Assembly (NCBI GenBank): GCA_045540655.1
Contig: JAZQHP010000033.1
Coordinates: forward strand, 1-9,281
Reading direction: 5' to 3'
Source of the DNA: RGIG1959 sp045540655
GTDB taxonomy: Bacteria; Bacillota; Clostridia; Oscillospirales; Acutalibacteraceae
Length of the DNA: 9,281 nucleotides
Shown here: one piece after another, positions 1-5,298 of the stretch
How positions within the stretch are numbered: the stretch's first letter is position 1
How the letters are laid out: each line of letters opens with the position of its first letter
Translations under genes and position numbers: made by a program
Notes under the pieces: generated by a model
Told to the model about the DNA's origin: nothing
Databases searched by the model: none
What the model saw: only the letters and a program-made list of their open reading frames with translations

Positions 1-689
1 CCACCACTACTACGACGACTACCACAACCACCACTACTACGACCACCACTACAACGGTGCCCGGGGAAGAGCTGGCCTTCACGATTTCGACTTATGAGGC
101 GACCAGCGTCAAGGCGGGCGAACTCGTACGGATTGAAGTCCGCACCGAGGCGGTGGACAACATCGCGATGATCGAGTTCAAGCTCGGCTATGATCAGACG
201 AAGTTCCGCTTTGTGTCGGGTGAAGAGGCGGGGTATCTTGCCGAATTCGACCTGCACCTCGTGCGCACGCCGGAAACCCCCGAACAGGAGGATCCGACGG
301 TCGGCGAGGTATGGATCACGGGCATGTCCGCTACCGCTCATGACGGTGCCGACGGGGAAGTGCTGGCGGTGCTGACCTTCGAGGCGATGGAGGATGTTAC
401 AAGCGACAGCGAGATGTTTACCGTGAAGAAGCCGCTCGCCTGCAAGAACGATCGGACCGAGTACAATACGCGTGTTGTCAACGGCGGCCTGAAGATCAAG
501 GTGCCGACCCTGCTCGGCGACGTGGAAGCCGACGGGCAGCTCGATATGATGGATGCGTTCACGCTGTTTACGGCGGCATCCGGCGGACAGCTGGATGAGA
601 TGCAATCGCTGGTTGCCGACATGAACGGCGACGGCGCCATCGATATGATGGATGCGTTCATACTGTATCGCATTGTGTCGGGCAGCTGA
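1..689 (+). CDS. Cohesin-like and dockerin domain protein, 5'-truncated (cellulosome scaffold-type)
   Basis: The gene enters from the left edge; the first complete codon is at 3 and the TGA is at 687-689. The visible part begins with 18 consecutive threonine codons (3-56), a typical extracellular linker. A cohesin-like beta-sandwich follows at about 72-510, with alternating hydrophobic strands, an LGYD...FRFVSG segment and a closing VNGGLKI. The C-terminus (about 516-686) is a type I dockerin with two Ca-binding F-hand repeats: DVEADGQLDMMD, where Asn is replaced by Glu at position 3, and DMNGDGAIDMMD. Cohesins bind dockerins and dockerins anchor proteins to scaffolds, so a protein with both could be an adaptor scaffoldin or another secreted multi-domain assembly protein. 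The signal peptide and any other modules lie outside the window. The dockerin call is strong. The cohesin call is from overall pattern and less certain. The GTG at 57 is in frame but is not the start, because the reading frame continues upstream. Confidence 0.8.
   Translation, partial: TTTTTTTTTTTTTTTTTTVPGEELAFTISTYEATSVKAGELVRIEVRTEAVDNIAMIEFKLGYDQTKFRFVSGEEAGYLAEFDLHLVRTPETPEQEDPTVGEVWITGMSATAHDGADGEVLAVLTFEAMEDVTSDSEMFTVKKPLACKNDRTEYNTRVVNGGLKIKVPTLLGDVEADGQLDMMDAFTLFTAASGGQLDEMQSLVADMNGDGAIDMMDAFILYRIVSGS
3..56 (+). repeat. Poly-threonine linker encoded by a degenerate 27-bp tandem repeat
   Basis: Every one of the 18 codons from 3 to 56 encodes Thr, using all four ACN codons. The stretch splits into two 9-codon units (3-29 and 30-56). 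Both start with ACC ACT ACT ACG and share ACA as codon eight. Their differences are all at third positions. It probably continues beyond the left edge. Thr-rich linkers join modules in cellulosomal and cell-surface proteins and are often O-glycosylated; glycosylation here is inference. Confidence 0.85.
541..660 (+). repeat. 21-bp exact direct repeat in the two dockerin F-hands
   Basis: The 21 bases at 541-561 and at 640-660 are identical and start 99 bp (33 codons) apart. They encode the DMMDAF segment of each F-hand repeat. Dockerin repeats are an internal duplication, and here part of it is conserved at the DNA level. The identical residues include positions 10 and 11 of each Ca loop (Met-Met), the pair that sets cohesin specificity in type I dockerins. 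Confidence 0.85.
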
Positions 690-703
690 GTTTTTATACG
701 TTT

Positions 704-744
704 GAACCACCGATGTCTGTTCGGACATCGGTGGTTCTTTTTTT
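704..744 (+). terminator. Intrinsic (Rho-independent) terminator
   Basis: A perfect 14-bp inverted repeat, GAACCACCGATGTC (704-717) and GACATCGGTGGTTC (724-737), encloses a 6-nt loop. Seven Ts follow directly (738-744). It lies 15 bp after the stop of the cohesin/dockerin gene, so it ends that transcript and isolates the hydrogenase operon. The minus-strand reading has no T run after the stem, so it should act in one direction only. Confidence 0.95.
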
Positions 745-815
745 GCCGGACAAGAAGGGGAGGGTGAAGTTAGTTTTTGCTAACCGAAAAAACAGAGGAA
801 AAGGGCGTCATCAAG

Positions 816-858
816 CGCAAAAAACTGATAAATTTTTAACAAATTCCGCAAAAAACTG
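816..858 (+). repeat. 12-bp direct repeat flanking the candidate Rex site
   Basis: CGCAAAAAACTG occurs at 816-827 and again at 847-858, starts 31 bp apart, close to three helical turns. The two copies bracket the candidate operator at 825-842, and the first overlaps its left edge by 3 bases. Same-face spacing is what paired binding sites of one regulator would show. The A-runs may instead only bend the DNA upstream of the promoter. The regulator, if any, is unknown. Confidence 0.6.
825..842. promoter_or_regulatory. Candidate Rex operator
   Basis: The 18-mer CTGATAAATTTTTAACAA matches the clostridial Rex operator consensus TTGTTAA-N4-TTAACAA. The right half is perfect (TTAACAA), the left half matches 5 of 7 (CTGATAA) and the 4-nt spacer is exact. 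Rex senses the NADH/NAD+ ratio and is known to control fermentation and hydrogenase genes in Firmicutes, which fits the genes downstream. The site is centred about 70 bp upstream of the predicted transcription start, further up than a simple blocking repressor would usually sit. The AT-rich context makes a chance match possible. No rex gene is in the window. Confidence 0.45.
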
Positions 859-869
859 CCCGAATACGA

Positions 870-898
870 TTGCAAAACCGAATTGTATGCGGTATAAT
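870..898 (+). promoter_or_regulatory. Sigma-A type promoter of the hydrogenase operon
   Basis: TTGCAA (870-875) as -35 box (4 of 6 match to TTGACA), a 17-bp spacer, and TATAAT (893-898) as a perfect -10 box. The transcription start is expected near 905, giving a leader of about 75 nt before hndA. A-rich sequence just upstream could act as an UP-like element. No other comparable promoter was seen before the operon. Confidence 0.85.
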
Positions 899-915
899 GA
901 AGTGTACAAGTCTAC

Positions 916-953
916 GCTGGGGGCGGACTGCGTCCGCACCCGCGCAGACCAGC
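916..953 (+). other. Foldable 5' leader of the operon mRNA
   Basis: An inner hairpin pairs GCGGAC (923-928) with GTCCGC (932-937) over a TGC loop. An outer stem can form between GCTGG (916-920) and CCAGC (949-953). An alternative extends the inner hairpin through 919-921 and 939-941 across one mismatch. No T run follows, so it is not a terminator. It ends 12 bases before the Shine-Dalgarno sequence (GAGGGAGG, 965-972). It may stabilise the 5' end of the mRNA or affect translation. I recognise no riboswitch class in it. Confidence 0.45.
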
Positions 954-981
954 ATAAGATTTAAGAGGGAGGAACCGCTTT

Positions 982-1479
982 ATGCAAAAGAAAAGAAGCA
1001 CTCTGCCTTTCAAAGGCACTCCTGAGCAGGAAGCACAGCTGAAGGCCGTGATCGATGCCAACAAGCACGATTCCAGCCGCCTGATGAAAGTGATGCAGGA
1101 CGCCCAGGATATTTACGGCTATCTGCCGTTCGAGGTGCAGGAAATGATTGCCGACGGTATGGGCGTGTCGGTCGAGAAGGTGTACGGCGTTGCCACGTTC
1201 TACGCGCAGTTCTCGCTGTCCCCCAAGGGCGAATACAACATTTCCGTGTGCCTTGGTACCGCTTGCTATGTTAAGGGCTCGGGCGACATCTTCAACAAGC
1301 TGTCCGAACTGCTTGGCATCGGCGCGGACGAATGCACCGCTGACGGTCGTTTCTCGCTGACGGCGTGCCGTTGTATCGGCGCGTGCGGTCTGGCCCCCGT
1401 TCTGACGGTCAACGAGGACGTGCACGGTCGTCTGACTGTGGATGATGTCCCCGCGATTCTTGCGAAATATCAAGCGTAA
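982..1479 (+). CDS. hndA: NuoE-like [2Fe-2S] subunit of NAD(P)-linked [FeFe] hydrogenase
   Basis: 165 aa, the usual length for the 24-kDa NuoE/HydC/HndA family. An N-terminal helical part with YGYLPFEVQ and VYGVATFYAQF precedes a thioredoxin-like fold. The [2Fe-2S] ligands are C90 and C95 (CLGTAC), then C131 and C135 (CIGAC); C118 and C129 are extra. In HndABCD/HydABC enzymes this subunit is part of the electron path with the NuoF-like flavoprotein in the cytoplasm. The start is well supported: GAGGGAGG at 965-972, 9 nt upstream, and this is the first gene after the promoter. It is unusual that it is separated from its partner genes hndBCD by six cassette genes. Alternative name: hydC. Like hndC and hndD, it mostly uses CGT/CGC for arginine. 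Confidence 0.93.
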   Translation: MQKKRSTLPFKGTPEQEAQLKAVIDANKHDSSRLMKVMQDAQDIYGYLPFEVQEMIADGMGVSVEKVYGVATFYAQFSLSPKGEYNISVCLGTACYVKGSGDIFNKLSELLGIGADECTADGRFSLTACRCIGACGLAPVLTVNEDVHGRLTVDDVPAILAKYQA

Positions 1480-1494
1480 AGGAATCAAAAGTAT

Positions 1495-1848
1495 ATGAGA
1501 ATTCGTCAAATTCAAGAGCTGCTGGAAGCGGAGCTGATCGTGGGCGAGGAAACCCTCGACAACGATGTGCATTCCGCGTGCGGCAGTGACATGATGAGCG
1601 ATGTGCTGGCGTATGTCAAGGATCAGGCAGTATTGCTGACCGGTCTGGTCAATACGCAGGTGATCCGCACGGCGCAAATGATGGACATGATCTGCATCGT
1701 GTTCGTCCGTTCCAAGCGCCCGAGCGAGGACATGGTGGAGCTTGCCGCGGAAGCGGGCATCACGCTGATGTCGACATCCAAGCGGATGTACGAGGCGTGC
1801 GGTCTGTTGTATACGGCGGGGCTCGGAAAAGGAGCCGTCCATGAGTGA
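1495..1848 (+). CDS. DRTGG-domain protein (first of two)
   Basis: 117 aa, a single small alpha/beta domain of the DRTGG type, also found next to CBS domains and in phosphotransacetylase-related proteins. The recognisable core runs from CGSDMMSDVLAYV (29-41) through VLLTGLVNTQVIRTAQMMDM to AAEAGITLMSTSKRMYEACG (84-103). The literal DRTGG signature is degenerate; the assignment rests on overall shape and similarity to the second copy (3616-3957). Cysteines at 29, 67 and 102 form no obvious cluster motif. Such single-domain proteins recur beside hydrogenase and ATPase genes in Clostridia. Their role is not known to me, though binding a nucleotide or another small molecule is a fair guess. RBS AAAGGA (1478-1483) overlaps the hndA stop. 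Its end overlaps the next gene by 8 bp, suggesting translational coupling. Confidence 0.75.
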   Translation: MRIRQIQELLEAELIVGEETLDNDVHSACGSDMMSDVLAYVKDQAVLLTGLVNTQVIRTAQMMDMICIVFVRSKRPSEDMVELAAEAGITLMSTSKRMYEACGLLYTAGLGKGAVHE

Positions 1849-2272
1849 AGAGGCGTTGCGTTTCCGCTTTGAAGTAGACGGGGACAATTTCACGTCTGCG
1901 GGACAGGCTTCGGTGCAGGTCAAAAAGATTCTGCGCGAGCTCGGGGTTGCGCCCGACATCATCCGCCGCGTGTCCATCGCGATGTATGAAGGCGAGATCA
2001 ACATGGTCATCCACGCCGGCGGCGGTGTTGCCGAAATGGTCGTGGAGGAGGAGAGCGTACAGATCATCCTCACGGACACCGGTCCCGGCATCCCGAACAT
2101 TCAACAGGCGATGCAGGAGGGTTTCTCCACCGCTCCCGACAATGTCCGCTCGCTGGGCTTCGGCGCCGGCATGGGCTTGCCCAACATGAAGCGTTATACG
2201 GACTACATGCACATCGACTCTACGCCGGGTGTCGGAACCACCATCACCATGAGGGTGGATCTGGCGGCGTAA
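1841..2272 (+). CDS. RsbW-like GHKL ATPase (anti-sigma factor/serine kinase type)
   Basis: 143 aa, a stand-alone HATPase_c domain with no histidine phosphoacceptor domain. The ATP-site motifs are all visible: N-box E50-x3-N54 (YEGEINMVIHA), G1 box DTGPGI (79-84), G2 box GFGAGMGLPNMK (106-117), and GVGTTITM near the end. The length and N-box match the RsbW/SpoIIAB anti-sigma kinases, which bind a sigma factor or phosphorylate a STAS-domain antagonist on serine. Neither a sigma factor nor a STAS protein is in the window, so its target is unknown; the neighbouring DRTGG proteins or the sensor-like hydrogenase homologue are candidates. The start overlaps the previous gene by 8 bp, with AAAAGGAG (1827-1834) as RBS. 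Confidence 0.85.
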   Translation: MSEEALRFRFEVDGDNFTSAGQASVQVKKILRELGVAPDIIRRVSIAMYEGEINMVIHAGGGVAEMVVEEESVQIILTDTGPGIPNIQQAMQEGFSTAPDNVRSLGFGAGMGLPNMKRYTDYMHIDSTPGVGTTITMRVDLAA

Positions 2273-2303
2273 AAATCAAGTTTGGTCGTAAGGGAATCAG
2301 GAC

Positions 2304-3611
2304 ATGAAAAGGTATAAACATTCCGTTTGCCTGGATGTTTCAAAATGCAACGGGTGTACGACTTGTTTAAAGCATTGTCCCACCGAGGCGATCCGCATCC
2401 GCGACAAACACGCGGTCATCGACGCGGATCGATGCATCGACTGCGGTCAATGCATACGGGTATGCCCGAACCAGGCCAAAAAGGCGAATTACCAGAAACT
2501 GGAGGCCATGGACGGCTTCCGATGGAAGATTGCGTTGCCTGCGCCGTCGCTGTACGGGCAGTTCGAAAATCTGGATGATGTGGACTATGTGTTGCAGGGG
2601 CTTCTCGACATCGGCTTTGACGATGTGTTTGAGGTGTCTGCCGCCGCGGAACTGGTGTCCGCTTACACGCGGCGTTACATTCACAAAGAGGGCATCAAAA
2701 AGCCCATCATCAGTTCGGCTTGTCCCGCCATCGTGCGGCTGATCGCGTTGCGCTTCCCGTCACTGTATGACAACATTCTGCCGATGTTGCCGCCGATGGA
2801 AGTCGCCGCCCGGCTCGCCAGAGAAAGAGCGAAAGCCGAGCATCCGCAATTCTCCGATAAAGACATCGGCGTGTGTTTTATCTCGCCGTGTCCCGCGAAG
2901 GTCAGCTATGTGGCACAGGGCTTCGGTTCCCACGAAAGCGGGATCGATGCGGTGGTGTCCATGCAGGATGTCTACTTCGCGCTTATCAATGTGATGAAAA
3001 AAGATAAAGTGCCGACCCCCGTGTCCCATTCGGGCATGATCGGCATCAGTTGGGCTATGTCGGGCGGCGAATCGTCCGCGGTGTTCAACGAAAGCTATCT
3101 CGCTGCCGACGGCATCCGCAACGTGATCGCCGTGCTCGACGAGATTGAAACCGGCAAACTGCCGCAGCTGGAGTTCATCGAACTCAACGCGTGCGAAGGC
3201 GGTTGCGTGGGCGGCGTGCTCGCGGTGGAAAATCCGTACATCGCCCGTACCCGTCTGCAGACGCTTCGGCGGTATCTGCCGGTGTCGCAGAATTTCCTCG
3301 GCGAGGACGAGGACAACGCCGTACCCGATACGGTGATGTTCTCCGACAAACCGCAATGCCGACCCATTACCCGTCTGGCGGACAGCATGGTGGAATCCAT
3401 GCGACGCATGAGTGAGATCCGACGCCTGGTGGCGGATCTGCCCGGTCTCGACTGCGGCTCGTGCGGAGCGCCGACCTGCCGCGCCTTCGCGGAGGACGTG
3501 GTGAAGGGAGAGGCGTCGCAGGAGGATTGTGTGATCCGCCTGTGCGAACAGCTGAAAGCGGAATGCGCGGAATTGCGCCGCCGCCGTATCGGACCGCCGC
3601 GAAAGGAGTGA
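2304..3611 (+). CDS. Sensor-type [FeFe]-hydrogenase homologue with divergent H-cluster site and C-terminal Fe-S domain
   Basis: 435 aa. Domains: two [4Fe-4S] ferredoxin motifs (C15, C18, C21, C25; C44, C47, C50, C54), an H-cluster large-subunit-like domain (about 72-330), and an Fe-S domain of the PF04060 type (C384, C387, C392, C409). H-cluster motifs are altered: L1 is SSACPA (Ala139 in place of the proton-shuttle Cys, ligand C140 kept), L2 is SPCPAK (ligand C196 kept; the usual Met and the later Glu replaced by Ser194 and Tyr202), L3 is LNACEGGC (ligands C297 and C301 kept; the Met replaced by Asn295). The four cluster ligands are thus intact while proton-transfer and active-site residues are changed, as in putative H2/redox sensors (HydS, groups C/D) rather than H2-producing enzymes. 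Many such proteins end in a PAS domain; this one ends in a short charged helix. The small-subunit domain of catalytic enzymes is also absent. RBS TAAGGGA (2289-2295). Arginine codons include CGG, CGA, AGA and AGG, unlike hndC/hndD. Confidence 0.88.
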   Translation: MKRYKHSVCLDVSKCNGCTTCLKHCPTEAIRIRDKHAVIDADRCIDCGQCIRVCPNQAKKANYQKLEAMDGFRWKIALPAPSLYGQFENLDDVDYVLQGLLDIGFDDVFEVSAAAELVSAYTRRYIHKEGIKKPIISSACPAIVRLIALRFPSLYDNILPMLPPMEVAARLARERAKAEHPQFSDKDIGVCFISPCPAKVSYVAQGFGSHESGIDAVVSMQDVYFALINVMKKDKVPTPVSHSGMIGISWAMSGGESSAVFNESYLAADGIRNVIAVLDEIETGKLPQLEFIELNACEGGCVGGVLAVENPYIARTRLQTLRRYLPVSQNFLGEDEDNAVPDTVMFSDKPQCRPITRLADSMVESMRRMSEIRRLVADLPGLDCGSCGAPTCRAFAEDVVKGEASQEDCVIRLCEQLKAECAELRRRRIGPPRKE

Positions 3612-3615
3612 TCGC

Positions 3616-3957
3616 ATGACAGTGGGAGCGTTGACAGAACGCCTGGGACTGCGCGCGATCACGGTGGCTGACCCCGACCGCGAGGTCACGGGCGGCTACG
3701 CGGGCGACCTGCTCAGCTGGGTGATGGGGCGTGCCCGGGAGGGCGATGCCTGGGTCACCATTATGACCAATATCAACGTGCTCGCCGTCGCATCCTTAAG
3801 CGACGTGGCGTGCGTGGTGCTTGCCGAAGGCGTGACCGTCGAAGATGACGTGCTTCAAGCCGCTCAGGCGAAGGGCATCACCCTGCTCGGCGATGACCGT
3901 TCGACCTTCGCCCTGTGCGAAGCGATCGGCACGGCGCTGCGCGAGGATGCGGTATGA
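3616..3957 (+). CDS. DRTGG-domain protein (second of two)
   Basis: 113 aa, a single DRTGG-type domain. The signature is clearer than in the first copy: DREVTGGYAGDLLSWV (21-36). It continues with WVTIMTNINVLAVASLSDVACVVLAEG and QAKGITLLGDDRSTFALCEAI. The two copies align along most of their length, pointing to an old duplication and perhaps a heterodimer. Function unknown; a ligand-binding or switch protein serving the neighbouring ATPases is plausible. RBS AAAGGAG (3602-3608), only 4 bp after the sensor-like gene. The stop overlaps the start of the PHP gene as ATGA (3954-3957), so the two are probably co-translated. Confidence 0.8.
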   Translation: MTVGALTERLGLRAITVADPDREVTGGYAGDLLSWVMGRAREGDAWVTIMTNINVLAVASLSDVACVVLAEGVTVEDDVLQAAQAKGITLLGDDRSTFALCEAIGTALREDAV

Positions 3958-4712
3958 GCACGTACACGTACGATCTGCACATGCATTCCTGCCTGTCCCC
4001 CTGTGCGGAGGACGACATGACTCCCAACAATATGACGGGCATGGGCGCGGTGTGCGGACTGCAGATCATGGCGCTGACCGACCACAACACCACCAGAAAC
4101 TGTCCCGGCTTTTTTGAAGCCGCCAAGCGTTACGGCATCATCCCCATCGCGGGCATGGAGCTGACGACCGCGGAGGACATTCATCTGTGTTGCTTGTTTG
4201 AAACGCTCGAACAGGCGTTGGCGTTTGACGGCGTGGTCGCGAAGCAGCGCATGCTTGTGGACAACCGCCCCGATATTTTCGGGGATCAGATGATCATGAA
4301 CGGCATGGACGAGGTGGTCGGCATCGAGCCGCACTTTCTCCCCAACGCCACACAGCTTCCTCTGGAACGCGCCGCGGCGCTGTGCGTCGCGCATGGCGGT
4401 GTGTGCTATCCGGCCCACATCGACCGTCCCTCGAACGGCATCGTCGCCGTCCTTGGTACATTTCCCGAGGATCCGCCCTTCGGCATCGCCGAGGTGAACG
4501 ACCCCGCCAAGATCGAAGGTCTGCGCGAGCAGTACCCGATCCTGCAGGATGTGTTGTTTGTGTGCGGCTCGGATGCGCATCATCTGTGCGCGATCCGCGA
4601 GGAGAATGCGACGGTGGAGATCGACGACGAGCCGTACAGCAGTGAGCTGGTACGGGCGCGCTTCTTTGAACGGTTGCGCGCCGCCGCCAAGGCGATGGAG
4701 GGATACCGATGA
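3954..4712 (+). CDS. PHP-domain metal-dependent phosphoesterase
   Basis: 252 aa. PHP-family metal-binding motifs are present in order: H9-x-H11 (DLHMHS), TDHN (42-45), GMELTTAEDIHL with E69 and H77, PAHIDRP with H155, and GSDAHH with D207 and H209. The family includes histidinol phosphatase, trinucleotide phosphodiesterase and protein tyrosine phosphatases, all hydrolysing phosphate esters with a metal cluster. Between two kinase-type ATPases, a protein or nucleotide phosphatase role fits, but the substrate cannot be read from sequence. I chose ATG 3954 because it gives an ATGA overlap with the upstream stop, has GAGGA 6 nt upstream, and puts the HxH motif near the N-terminus as usual. An in-frame codon at 3915 would add 13 residues unlike the family. 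Ends in another ATGA overlap (4709-4712). Confidence 0.88.
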   Translation: MSTYTYDLHMHSCLSPCAEDDMTPNNMTGMGAVCGLQIMALTDHNTTRNCPGFFEAAKRYGIIPIAGMELTTAEDIHLCCLFETLEQALAFDGVVAKQRMLVDNRPDIFGDQMIMNGMDEVVGIEPHFLPNATQLPLERAAALCVAHGGVCYPAHIDRPSNGIVAVLGTFPEDPPFGIAEVNDPAKIEGLREQYPILQDVLFVCGSDAHHLCAIREENATVEIDDEPYSSELVRARFFERLRAAAKAMEGYR

Positions 4713-5266
4713 AGGAATTGTCACTCAACATTCTGGACATCACGATGAACTCCGTCAAGGCGGGCGCCACCCGCATCCGCATTGCGATCACGGAAACCGA
4801 CGACACGTTGACGCTCGTCATCGAGGACAACGGTTGCGGCATGACCGAGGAGATTGTCAGACAGCTTGCCAACCCGTTTTACACCACCCGCACGACCCGC
4901 AAGGTCGGCATGGGTGTGCCGCTCTTAACGTTGGCGGCGGAGCAGACGGGCGGAAGCGTGACGATCCGCTCGGATACCGTCGAGGAGTCACCCGATGCCC
5001 ACGGCACCACGGTGACGGCGGTGTTTCACAAGAACCACCTGGATTTCACGCCGCTCGGAGACATGATCTCCACCATGACGACGCTTATCCAGGGCTCTCC
5101 GACGATTGATTTCGTCTTCACCCACACGACACCCGACCGCGAGGTCGCGCTCGATACCGCCGAGCTTCGTGCGGTGCTGGGGGAGGATGTGTCGCTCGGA
5201 GCATTTGAAGTCTTGCAATGGATCGAAGCGTATCTGCGCGAGCAGTACGAATCGACCGTTTCATAA
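4709..5266 (+). CDS. GHKL (histidine kinase-like) ATPase with C-terminal extension
   Basis: 185 aa. A HATPase_c domain fills about residues 1-107: N-box ILDITMNSVKAGA with N14, G1 box DNGCGM (40-45), the PFYTTRTTRKVGMG segment with G2 glycines (56-69), and HGTTVTAVF. There is no dimerisation/phosphoacceptor domain with a target histidine, so it is not a complete histidine kinase. Residues 108-185 form an extension I do not recognise, with a predicted helical end (AFEVLQWIEAYLREQ). It may act as the ATP-dependent output arm for the sensor-like hydrogenase homologue, or phosphorylate a neighbouring protein; both are inference. The start forms ATGA with the PHP stop and has GGAGGGA (4697-4703) upstream. 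A 32-bp gap to hndB follows. Confidence 0.85.
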   Translation: MKELSLNILDITMNSVKAGATRIRIAITETDDTLTLVIEDNGCGMTEEIVRQLANPFYTTRTTRKVGMGVPLLTLAAEQTGGSVTIRSDTVEESPDAHGTTVTAVFHKNHLDFTPLGDMISTMTTLIQGSPTIDFVFTHTTPDREVALDTAELRAVLGEDVSLGAFEVLQWIEAYLREQYESTVS

Positions 5267-5279
5267 AAAAGGCTATTAT
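5252..5279 (+). promoter_or_regulatory. Weak candidate internal promoter before hndB
   Basis: TCGACC (5252-5257) as a poor -35 box, a 16-bp spacer and TATTAT (5274-5279) as -10 box, at the end of the ATPase gene and about 20 bp upstream of the hndB start. The locally AT-rich stretch 5261-5281 stands out in a GC-rich operon. If active, it would let hndBCD be made without the cassette. It places the start of transcription almost at the RBS, and this could equally be a plain AT-rich spacer. Confidence 0.25.
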
Positions 5280-5298
5280 ACAGAAAGGATCTGATCAT

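Larger units (their letters stand above)
745..981. other. Intergenic regulatory region upstream of the hydrogenase operon
   Basis: No convincing gene lies here. The stretch is clearly more A+T-rich than the flanking genes, especially 769-900. It holds a small inverted repeat (769-784), a pair of 12-bp direct repeats, a candidate Rex operator, a sigma-A type promoter and a foldable leader. The AT-rich regulatory part followed by a GC-rich leader matches a controlled promoter for a single long operon. Confidence 0.7.

Noticed and set aside
918..942. Leader hairpin as a terminator or attenuator
   Set aside because: No T run follows the stem, so intrinsic termination is not supported.
713..964. 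83-codon + strand reading frame between the terminator and hndA
   Set aside because: It starts inside the terminator stem, lacks an RBS, runs through the promoter and shows no protein-like pattern.
961..2100. Long minus-strand reading frame opposite hndA, the DRTGG gene and the RsbW-like gene
   Set aside because: Antisense shadow of GC-rich genes with clear protein families; it spans several real genes and resembles no family.
2304..3611. Sensor-type gene as a second catalytic hydrogenase
   Set aside because: Proton-shuttle Cys, both active-site Met residues and the proton-path Glu are replaced, and the small-subunit domain is absent.
3915..3953. Upstream in-frame start for the PHP gene
   Set aside because: It would add 13 residues not typical of the family; the ATG at 3954 has an RBS and an ATGA overlap with the preceding stop.
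5218..5298. Upstream in-frame ATG for hndB
   Set aside because: It lies inside the ATPase gene without an RBS and adds an unusual basic leader; the ATG at 5299 has a good RBS and fits the family start.
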